A DNA stretch of 64,000 bases from Takakia lepidozioides. Taxonomy: Eukaryota > Streptophyta > Takakiopsida > Takakiales > Takakiaceae. The notes beneath the pieces were generated by a model. It worked only from the letters and a program-made list of their open reading frames with translations, was not told where the DNA came from and did not search any database. Position numbers and translations under genes: made by a program. The stretch lies in the NCBI GenBank assembly GCA_030704615.1, contig CM060734.1, positions 50,670,042 to 50,734,041 on the forward strand, written 5' to 3'. Shown here in pieces: positions 34,993-44,779 of the stretch (position 1 is the first letter of the stretch; every line of letters starts with the position of its first letter).

Positions 34993-36830
34993 CTTTTTGC
35001 CTCGGTTGTCCCACCATTGACTGGGGTCAGAAAAGTATTCATTCCACAGCTTCTCCTCGTCTCTGTTACCTGTTTCTGGATACTTTCCTGTTGTCACATT
35101 GGCAGTATCATGTCAAAGTCACTCCAAACTATCAAGGTTCACTACCAGCTAACTTGCAGAATTCAACATGAAAATTTAGGGCCGATTCTGATAAGAGGGA
35201 AAAACAGGGTGAAATGTGTTGAAGAAGGTGCCTTCATTAGCAGTGCCTGATTTTATCAAGTGTGCTGCTGCTGCTGCGGCTTCCAGTTGACCATCTACCC
35301 ATGCATGTTTCTTGTAGCTATCCTTCCACAGGGAATCATAGGTAATCTGGAACTTGAAATCCGGCCCTCTTGGATGAATCTGGACCCACACTCTATCCCT
35401 GCTCCTTCAGCTATCCATGCCTCTGCACAAATCATGCATACATCCTTGCCTTGCTGCTAGCAGCTGACAATGACAGCCTAGAATTGTTCCAGCAAACACC
35501 CTAACCCTACTTATCACACTAGTTCCTATGCTGACTTGTGTCTGCTTCCAACAGGCATTCACCTTTTTGCCTCGATTGTTCCACCATTGACTGGGGGGGT
35601 CGGAAACGTATCCATTGCAGAGCTTCTCCTCGTCTCTGTTATCTGTTTTTCGAACCTTCCCTGTTGCCACATTGGCAGTAACATGTCAAAATCACTCCAG
35701 AACCCTCCAAAATCCACCAACGAGCTAACTTGCAGACTTCAACATGAAAATTTAGGGACGACTCTGATAACAGGGAAAAACAGGCTGAAATGTGTTGAAG
35801 AAGGTGCCTTCATTAGTGCTGCCTTGTTCTATCAATTGTGCTGCTGCCACTGCTGTTTCCAGTTGACTATCTACCCAGGCAGACTTCTTGTAGCTATTGA
35901 TCCACAGGGAATCAGAAGTAATCGTGTGTTTTAAATCCGGCCCTCTTGCATGAATCTGGACCTCTATCCCTGGTCCTTCAGCTATCCCTGCCTGTGTACA
36001 AATCATGAATACATCCTCAGCCGTGCTGCTAGCAGCTGACACTGTCGGCGTGAAGTTCTTCCAGCAAACACCCCAACCCTACTTATCACAGTAATTCCAA
36101 TTCTGGATTGCATCTGCTTCTCTCTGTAGTCCAACAGGCATTCACCTTTTTGACTCCATTGTCCCGCCATTGACTGGGGTCGGAAAAGTGTTCATTCCAA
36201 AGCTTCTCCTCATCTCTGTTATCTGTTTTCGTATACTTTCCTGCTACCACATCGGCAGTAACTTGTCAAAGTCACTCCAAACCACCACAGATCCACCCAA
36301 CGAGCTAACTTACAGAATTCAATATGCATCTCAGGGCCGAGTCTGATGAGAGGGAAAAACAGGCAGAAATAGGTTGAAGAAGAAGGTGCCTCACCACATT
36401 GTCCTTGACCTTGGGTCATGACCCATGGAGGATCTAACCGACCATCAACCCAAAAGGACCTCTCGTGTGTGCTGCTTGTGTCTGTAGTCAGGTAATGTCG
36501 GATTGGTCTGCGAGAACCACCACGGTGCAGCTGAGCAAGCAGAGATTGAAACACGGCCTGCTAAGACCAAGCTGACTCTCCCAAGAACCTTGTAAACATC
36601 AGGAAGAATACCAAATCATGGTACTAACAGGAGCCAAGAGCCCACACTTGCAGGATGGACAAACTGCTTCACATAGTACATTAAGAAAAAGCCACACCTT
36701 GCGATTGCGGTTGTCCCACCATCGTGAAGGATCTTTAAAAAACTCATGCCAGCTCTGCTCCGTGCTCCAAGGTAGAGGTTTGTGCTCGAAAATCCGACAG
36801 CATCAACATTTTGACAAGGTCCTTTACTGA
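34993..36830 (-). CDS. Array of OSB-type PDF-motif exons upstream of the PPR ORF
   Basis: Each unit has a first-half exon and a second-half exon split at the same point. Unit 4a is 34993-35069 (NRDEEKLWNEYFSDPSQWW, AAG|GTGAAT donor) and splices in phase to the PPR ORF at 34799. Unit 3: 35563-35642 (LCNGYVSDPPSQWWNNRGKK) with second half from 35379. Unit 2: 36146-36222 (LWNEHFSDPSQWRDNG) with second half from 35955 (RGPDLKHTITSDSLW). Unit 1: about 36,698-36,789 (WSTEQSWHEFFKDPSRWW) with second half about 36,500-36,400. PDF motifs mark plant OSB proteins, organellar ssDNA-binding factors. Unit 1 has a 1-nt frameshift (FWVDGRL against PDYRHK), and donors after the second halves of units 1-3 are unclear, so older units may be decayed. 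No OB-fold is certain. Confidence 0.6.
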
Positions 36831-37081
36831 GGGGTGCTAGTGAGCTTTCAACAACATTCATGCAAGTTGTTTTGGGCTCCATTGGGCTCTACACGATGAG
36901 GAACAACGAACATGTCCAGACTTACACAGATGCTAACCCAGCCTACGTTTGCAGTCTGGAGATTGTAGAGTGGTCTCTGAAAACGATCAGGGAGGAAGGC
37001 GCTGAGCAGTCTTGGCATTTAACCCTTAAACAACGATGCGACCCGAAGACCTTTTTCGTTCAGTGGATGAAATCGGATTAA

Positions 37082-39270
37082 GGAAACCCTGAAGGTAAAT
37101 TGTAGCCCTAAATGCGACATACCCAGCTGCAGTAAATTGCCCCTAGAAACCTACCAAAAATCATCCAGAGATTCCAGCCTTATAGCAATGGCCCAGCTCA
37201 TTTATGCATGACATACCAAAAAATGAGCCAAGTCCACCGTGGAAATTGTGAGATTATAGCGTTGGCCCGGACCTCAAATATCAGGTCCCAAAGACAAAGT
37301 GAGAAAGAAATTGGTTTGACCAAATCAAAACCTAGCTTTATCCAATTTTGCTTGCCCCAAGACGCACCATTTCCAAATCAATAGTGGAGTGGCTATGACC
37401 CAACTAAATTGCAGGTCCAACTGATTTTTTCACCTATGCTTGCTATGCATGCAATTACATGGGGGTTGAAATCTCAAAATTGACATCAGAAAATGTGCCT
37501 CCAAATGAAGTACTTTTTTTTCTACAAATTTTTTAAAAGCCAATGGTGGATGTGTGTATGTAATGCTCACACACCGCAAGGTGAAGTGCTTTTTCCAAGA
37601 TTGCTAATTTTCTGCCAAAAATGGCCTTCAGAGTGCAATCTGTTTTGGGCTTGTTTACCTGCCACGTCAGCGGTCAACAGCCCTTTTCAGGCCCCAAAAC
37701 GTAAATGAGAGATCTAAGATATTTTTTGTAGGTCGTAGCTTTTGTTTTTTTTTTAATTTTGTTTTTTGCATCATACTCCAGACAAATCCCTTGTCATTAA
37801 AGCTTCAGGAGTGGGCCCCATCAGATTAGATTTGCAAAAATTAGGTCGACCTGCAAATTCAAAGTGACCCCATTCAGGTCGCTTGGGAACTTAAGGGTTA
37901 AGTTGGATCTCTCTATATCAATTTTACTTGCAGAGGACTTCTTTCTGTTAACATGAATCAAACTGAATATAGGTACAGTCCAGCAGTAGTGAAGCCTTGC
38001 ATGTATTCTGTCAGCTAACCAACTAAATGTAAGGACCCTATGGCTGAACTGAAATTCCACATAAATCTTGCTACTGGCAAATCAAGATTACTCAAATGAT
38101 AAGATAGAGTTTCTTTAACGTCCAGTGAGTGATGTGAAGTTTGCTACGTCACACTCCACATTGGGGACCTGTCATGCAATCGGTTGAATTTGGGCACTTT
38201 GGTGAGGGAAGTAAGGGAAAGTATGAAAGAGAGGTGCAACTCATCCCAAGTTGCATGGGGGGCTTCTGAGAGGTGCACTGTCACATCTTTTCCTAGCCAA
38301 GTGCTATTCTCTCACCTTTGCATGACCTGACGAAGTTTAGGTTGAAGGTGCCAGTTGACGTTTCTTGAATTTATTTGGATGAGCTGGGGGAGCATTGTTT
38401 CCATGTGTGATACATAACTTGCTTGTTTGTAGAGCAGAGCACGGAAGGAGGGGGCAACTTGAACGTAGAGAATTCTTTTTGGCATGTGTATGTAGGCAGT
38501 ATGGAAGCTGCTGCTGCTGCTGGCCTTCTCTCCCGTGTCCAAGAGCTGGAGATTTTACTTGCGTGGGTCTTTCACCTTTTAGTCTGAATTCGCTTTCTCC
38601 CCCACACTAGTGCAGTGAATGGACAGTCCTGAGTTGCTTCACTGCACCAGGGCACAACCCAACCACTAGGCTTAAATATTTGGGTCTCTTAGGATTCTAT
38701 ATCCACATCCAAAAACTTTTCCAGGGATCGATTAGGGGAACTAAGCCTCCTTGCTAGGGTGGCATTTCGGTAGGCTGCTGAATTGCATATTTGGCAGAAG
38801 ATCTGTGGAATGATGGCTGTAGGGTAAGCATATCGGCAGAAAGTCGGCATCGTAGCAAGCCAGGTAAGGAGTTTCCTATATCAACCAATGCTTCATTGGG
38901 CTGAGGCGGTCATTTGGATAGGTTAGCTAGACCCATGGAAACTTCTTTTGTAGCAATGCACATGTGCACTTTTGTTTCTGGGAAAGATCAAGCACTTCTG
39001 TAACAGTGGCCGGCTTGGCTATCAAACAGTTGAAAGGAACCTTGATCTAGTTACTCGTTGAAGAGAGCAAGATTAACTACCCTGTAGGCTGAAGCACTAG
39101 AGCAGGTAGCCCTTAAGTGCAGTTTGTGCCTTGCCTGTGCCTAACCTAGGTGATGTACTGTTCAAAGTGTCCACCTTCCAACGCAGTAATCCTTGGATGA
39201 AGACACTATAATTTAGGCTTCCTTGGGGAGGAGTCCTCTTTCTTTTCATGGAGTGGGGGTGCCTTTGGAT
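37082..39270. other. Intergenic region, no gene seen
   Basis: AT-rich sequence without a supported gene. A box A-like AAGCCTAGTGGTTGGG is present on the minus strand near 38,660-38,675 (a decayed SINE head), and a partial SINE-like phrase (TTTGTGCCTTGCCTGTGCCTAACCTA) lies near 39,122-39,150, sharing wording with the SINE at 41,500. Confidence 0.5.
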
Positions 39271-39279
39271 GGTGGACCA

Positions 39280-40420
39280 ACACAATCAGTACTTCTCTAC
39301 GTTGATGATGTTGTTCTCTTGGCACAATCTCCAAAGACTATGGGCTGCAGGTCAATTTTAGCAAAACAAAGATCGTGGTCTTCAATGGCCATGCGTATCT
39401 CAGATTCCTCTTCAATCAGCGGGACATTGAGGTTGTCAAATTGCATACGTACTTGGGCCTGGTGATCCACTCACCCAAATTCCAGTGTCCCTCAACTGCT
39501 ATGGACAGCTTGACTAAGGGTAGGGCTGCCTCCATTCCCCTGTGAGGTCAAATGCAAGCAGATACATCTGCGCCATTCCCCAACTAAAAAGAGGCTCTTT
39601 GATACCGTTGTCGCCACAGCCTCCACTTATGGCTGTGAGTTCTGGGCAGTCACAGTTTCCTGGTGGGAAAGAATCCTAAACCGCTGCAGTCATCTTTCCT
39701 CCAAGCAATGCCTGGTGGTAGGGGCACAACCCCATCACACATTCAATGTCGGAGTTTGCATGCGTGCCCCTTCAACCAAGGCCAGCTTCCTGCTTACAAT
39801 CTTTCTTAAAAGGTTACAAACCTGCATCCCAAAGGGCTCACAGCAAGAGCCCTCAAAACATCTATCAGGCTCAATGCAGGAGGTTCAAGCCCTTCTAGTA
39901 TTTGCTCGGGTGTGCATCTTTCTTGAGCACAATAGACTCTCAGTTGCTTCCCTATGGCCACAAAATACAGAAGGGGTGGAAATGAATGACGTCCAAACAG
40001 GATCGCAACTGACTGATAAGTAGAGAACTTATGGAACTTCATGTCAAGCAAACATGGAAGCCAGCCACTCTTACAACAAAACTCCATTTCTAGAGGAAGA
40101 CATTCTGAGTTCTCCCGGTGACGACAAAATCTTGTCGCCTACTTACCTATCTGCACCTTTATCTCCTCCCTTCTGAGGGCATTGGGGCGGTTCAGGGTGG
40201 GCTCCCACTTTTTACGGATAGAGACTGGTAGGTGGGAAAACCGGCAAGGAAAGACCTGAGGGGGAGAGGGGGCTTGGGATGCACCTTTTTGTACAGAGGG
40301 TAGTGGACCGCTACTGGAGGGACCATCTCGTCAATATGAACCGCCTTGATGCTGCTGTATGTGCCCAACTCAGAATTTGGAATTGTGTTTCTAGGCCATG
40401 CATACAGGGGCTTGTCTTAC
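39280..40420 (+). mobile_element. LINE (non-LTR) reverse transcriptase relic
   Basis: In shifting plus-strand frames: LLYVDDVVLLAQSP, the RT active-site box of LINE elements (usually YADDVVLLA), then SRGLQVNFSKTKIVVFNG-type and HTYLGLVIH motifs, then LFDTVVATASTYGCEFW and a C-terminal LGRFRVGSHFLRIETG segment. These occur in the order expected for a plant L1-type ORF2 end. Multiple frame changes and stops show it is dead; the 5' part is absent. Confidence 0.75.
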
Positions 40421-40699
40421 TTGATGAAAAGAAAGCTATCAAATGTCAAAAGACCGATGGATTGCCATGCGATTTACAGTAGAGTCCCTTTTTCGACCCT
40501 GGATCCCTGCAGATGAAGCTGACTGCAATCGAGAGAATGCCTCACCATGTTCATGCAGCAGATCCTTTTCATGGCTTTTGGCAAATTCACCCATGCTTGC
40601 CTTGATAAATTTTGCTGTGTAGTTGATGATCCCAAGATGTTTGTGTGTCCTTGTTCGCAGGTGTGGTTGTATCTTTTTGGAATGTAATTGGATACACAT

Positions 40700-42650
40700 G
40701 GGTTTATTTTAAAGAGGAAAAGTGAGGACCTCTTATTAGACCACAGCTGGAAGGTGAATATTTCTTGTGGTACCGGTTCCATATTGCTGTTTAGTGGATG
40801 CCCTGGGTGTAGATGAGTAGTAGGTAGTAAGTTGGAGGCAGGAGAGGCCACCAGAGTAAGCCTCCCCTCCCCTTCTATACCCTCTCACGGCGTCGCGCAG
40901 TTGGCGCCTGGACACGGCTTCATCCCATGGCCCTCCTGCTTCGCTCTACTGCACCCTTTCCTACTACTTATTGGCTGAACTGGTATGGATGTTGATTATT
41001 TTGTTGTCAATCTCTAGAAGAGAGGTTAGTTGAGGTGCAAGGTCTAGCAAGTTGAAGGTAAGAGACTAGAGACAATATTATGCATGAAAGCCCCCATTCC
41101 CTTCTCTTTAAAAAGAAGAAATTGTTTAATCTGGAAGAGATATCAATGGCTGAAAAAACTGGGGCTCTGTTGAGTACGGTGCACCACTTGAAGCAGACTT
41201 AGTGATTTTTTCTATCAGAAAAATCGCCGCAAAAACCCTTCTGGAATGATTCTGTTTGTCCTCAACTAATTGACATGAATATATATCTCCCAATTTCCAT
41301 AGACCCCAAATTCTATGAGCTGGCTGGCGCAAGGTAGCTAGTAGCTGCAGTTAGTTTCACTGGATGTAAACATTGAGAATGTTATGGCCAAGTCAAGTTC
41401 TGGGGCTCTGTTGGAAAAAACACCACAAACCCATTCATATAAACCAGAGATCTCCATGGCACATGCACTTCCCCTGCCTTCTCTCTGCACTTGGGCAGGT
41501 AGCCCAGTGGTTGGGTGTTTGTGCCTTGCCTGTGCATAACCTGGGTGATCCTGGGTTCAATCCTTCAACATGTGCCTTCAGACCATCCATTCAAGTGTTT
41601 TGTTTTTCAAATTTGGAAAAGGACAGGAGTGGCTACTGAATTTTGCAGGAAATAGCCATATTTTCTGTTCATCCACTGAAATTTGGACAGAATCATCCAT
41701 GTATATGATCCATATTATGGGCGTCACCTTGACGCCTACAGTAGTAATATTCAATGGGGGTGTGTGCAAACCATGTTGGTGAAGGCCCGAACTAATGGTT
41801 CATATTTTCTCATTAGTTTAGATTTGTATGGTCTGGGCAGTGGTCATGGAAAAATATGAATTGAGTTATATGAATTATTGAGGGAGGAGCAAAGTTTGCT
41901 GTGCAAAGAGAGCGACGCATGTTTGTGGTTCAATAACGGTTTTCAAAACTAGAGTCACTCGTCAATTGTGCTTTGAGATTGAGAATACAGAGGCAAGGAG
42001 AAGCTTGTCACTTATTTAAATTATTTTTTGAGAATTTTGGCTACGACAGAATATGTGTTTCACTGGAAGTTAAAGTAACTTTATCTTTATCTTATCTCTT
42101 TACCCTCTTCCCTCACGCATGGAGACCCACTGGTAAATAATTAAATTGCCTTAAGTTCTATTCTATGACTCCTCTTCCATCTCTTCCCCATTATGTTAGA
42201 AGCCATTGGATAAGTACCTGATCTCCACAACCACTAGCCCATGCAGGTGGTTGAGGATTGTGACGGCCACGACCCTTTTACTAACTAACTATAGAGCCTG
42301 GATGAATATTCCATTTTATAGATGTTGATTGTGGGTGCAGGGATGATAAGTTGGGAGTGACATGCAGATCTAAATCGTGGTGCCTCTTGTGACCTCCACC
42401 GTGTCAATAACTCCTACTAATAATATGACTTTTCAAAGTTGTTTTCAGCCCGTACTACTATCATAAAATATCTACGACAGTGCCTTACATAAAAATAACA
42501 AATAACTGTGAAGTCATGATTAAGTATGTGAACATGGCATCCGATCATGCTGTGGATCCACGGCCCAGTCGGTATTTGTACAAACAACAAATTTAGTGCA
42601 CTGCCAATTAGTTAAGGAACATACTAACTTATCACGGACACTGCCCTGCG
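40700..42650. other. Intergenic region outside the SINE
   Basis: No gene supported. Several 60-90 codon ORFs have no motif. A trinucleotide or satellite array is not seen. Confidence 0.4.
41495..41575 (+). mobile_element. tRNA-derived SINE head
   Basis: Box A TAGCCCAGTGG at 41500-41510 and box B GGTTCAATCC at 41554-41563, 43 bp apart, as in Pol III tRNA-type promoters. Flanking bases do not form an acceptor stem, so this is a SINE rather than a tRNA gene. A related fragment without box B lies near 39,105-39,150. Confidence 0.65.
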
Positions 42651-42664
42651 CTGCATGTAACTAC

Positions 42665-43654
42665 CAGTGTTGGTAAATTACCCTGATATACGCGCCGGGT
42701 ATATCAGGGTATATTGATATATGTATACCCTGGTGTGGCACACTTTAGGTACCCGGATGTATACCCTTATATCAGGCTATATTTTTATGATATACCCTTA
42801 TCCTTATATTAACCCTGCATCAAGACCTTCAATATACCATACTTTTCTAAAGGGTATATGTTAAAATGAAGGGTATATCTAATCAGGGCCTTCGTAGCCT
42901 TTATGTGCTAGGTCTTTTCTCTTTTTGTTGTGTTGTAAGGGAGCCTTGAGCTATAAGAAAACTCCAATCACAACTAAAACAAATGCTACACATATCATTC
43001 CTAAAATGTCATATAACCCAAACAATACCTCTTCAGATCTCGCCTATATATATATATATATATAAGGAAACCTGCCCACAATTTAGGTCCTTGAGAGGGG
43101 ATTTTTTTTATTTTTATTTTTTTTCAGGAAACCTGGGAGCTACAGCCCACAATTCAGGCCCTCCTTTTCATTTATGGACCATGAGACCTACAGGACGATC
43201 AAACCGTCACGAACAATCCCACACACGGGCAGGGCAGCGGGTTACTAGCTGAGCTACCAGCCAATGTGCTTTTTTTTAATCTCAAACCTTCTCCATCTTG
43301 CATTGGAAATTAACACCAAAATATTATGCAATATCTTATCAATTTTCTCTTTTTACCCTAAATTGTTTTTTTTGTGTTTTGTACATATTGAAGAACATCA
43401 TATATTCTTTAAAACCATTAAATTATATATTAATTGTAATAACTATCCATACCCGGAAACTATTCATACCCTCGGGGTATATTTTGGCATATATATCCAT
43501 ACCCGGGGTTATATAGAAATCTGAAAAGTTAATTTATCCATACCCGAAAGGTAAATAATTTTTTGAGATTTCGATTTATCCATACCCGGAGGGTAAATGA
43601 TTTGACAAAAATAATTTACTTATACCCTAAGGGTATATTGAAATACCCGCACTG
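42665..43654. mobile_element. Non-autonomous hAT element with 8-bp target duplication
   Basis: 990 bp with short imperfect inverted ends, CAGTGTTGGTAAATTACCC on the left and the complement of CAGTGCGGGTATTTC on the right, flanked by an exact 8-bp duplication GTAACTAC (42657-42664 and 43655-43662). CAGTG ends and 8-bp duplications define hAT. The inner 150-300 bp at each end are rich in repeated TATACCC/GGGTATA and TACCCGG words that can pair with each other. No transposase ORF. A SINE sits inside it. Confidence 0.85.
43118..43265 (-). mobile_element. tRNA-derived SINE inserted in the hAT element
   Basis: On the minus strand, box A TGGTAGCTCAGCTAG (complement of 43,245-43,259) and a box B-like GGTTTGATCGTCC (complement of 43,193-43,205). 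TTTTTATTTTTATTT lies near the far side, the likely A/T-rich tail. Confidence 0.55.
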
Positions 43655-43807
43655 GTAACTACCATCAATTTAATATTTTTGCTGAATTAGTAAATAAGAT
43701 TAATTCCACTAAGTTGGTAAGCAATCACACTCACTAATATATGCTTCCAAAAAAAAAAAAAAAACAAAATCTTAGTTTTACCGCAGGTTTGAAGGGATCT
43801 TGTGGTT

Positions 43808-43837
43808 GGAATGGGGTTTAGGGTTTAGGGTTTAGGG
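43808..43837 (+). repeat. Interstitial telomere-like repeat
   Basis: Three to four copies of GGTTTAG (plant telomere unit TTTAGGG) in tandem. Plant promoters and 5' UTRs of translation-related genes often carry one or two such telo boxes, and this sits upstream of the candidate gene at 44,198. Confidence 0.7.
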
Positions 43838-44197
43838 TGCGTCGTCCGTCTGGATTCGAAGAGAAGCGTAGAAGATGCTGTGAGGGCGATGGAGGAGTGG
43901 AAGGCGAGAGATCAAGAATAGCGAGGGAGACACATCTTCTCGTGGATTCCACATGCAATTTCGCCGATCGTGGTGTGCGCAATCTGCGGCGGAGCTTTGG
44001 AAGATCGTGGTGTCCGGGATGGTCGGAGGAGGCTCGCGAGCTGCCTGTATAAAAGCGAGCAAGCTCGCACTCAGCTCTCACTGCATTGTGGTAAGTATCT
44101 GTGCTTGCTTTATCATCTGTCATCCAGCGTTTCGTGCTTTTCGATATCTTTTCTCCTCCACTTAAACCTCCAGAAGCAGGATGTCGACGACCTGCGA

Positions 44198-44775
44198 TCA
44201 TGGATACTGCTGCAAACGCTGTGGATGCGGTAACACCTGCATGTAAGTGCTTCCCGGTAAGATTGGTGCCTGGTCGAGAGGTGCGATGTATTGCGTTAGA
44301 GGGAAAATGCTTCGAGATCAACCTTAGAGCTGCTCTCAAGTTCTATCTTCTCAAGTTTCGCAGAACCAGGTACCTAGGTCGGAGAGATATTGCTGCAATC
44401 ACCACAAATTACGTACTGCCACTAACACTTGTTTGCGGATGCAATTACAGCTGCAACCACCATCCTCACCCCATCGACGTTGAGAGTGTATCTATCAGGT
44501 ACTATTGTGGTCCCAAATCAGATTGTAATTGAGCACTGGTATGCTTATGTACCTCTGCCAATTAATGTAGCTTAAGCATTACCGTGAGATTCCTCATCTT
44601 GCTGTTATGATTATGGCATCTAACAATCTGCTATGTATGCAAGTTCAGCGTCTGCACATTCACGAACGAGAATGCAGATCAGGTGTCTGCCACTGAAGAA
44701 CTTCCTGTCGATGCTGCCACCGCCGTGCTTGGCCACCTCCTCTCTACATCAATGAATGAGCCACCAGTGGCATAG
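44198..44775 (+). CDS. Candidate small two-exon gene, unrecognised
   Basis: ATG at 44198 opens a frame (MDTAANAVDAVTPACKCFPV, LVPGREVRCIALEGKCFEI) running to 44532. A second piece, after an AG near 44,650, reads VCTFTNENADQVSATEELPV, AATAVLGHLLSTSMNEP and stops at 44775. Parts recur near 46,140-46,300 (the wording around ATTACATACTGC and AGGTACTACTGTGGTCCC), which suggests duplicated exons. I do not recognise a family and the splice join is not proven. Confidence 0.3.
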
Positions 44776-44779
44776 AGTA

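Noticed and set aside
41495-41575. A functional tRNA gene
   Set aside because: Box A and B are present but no acceptor or anticodon stem can be closed.
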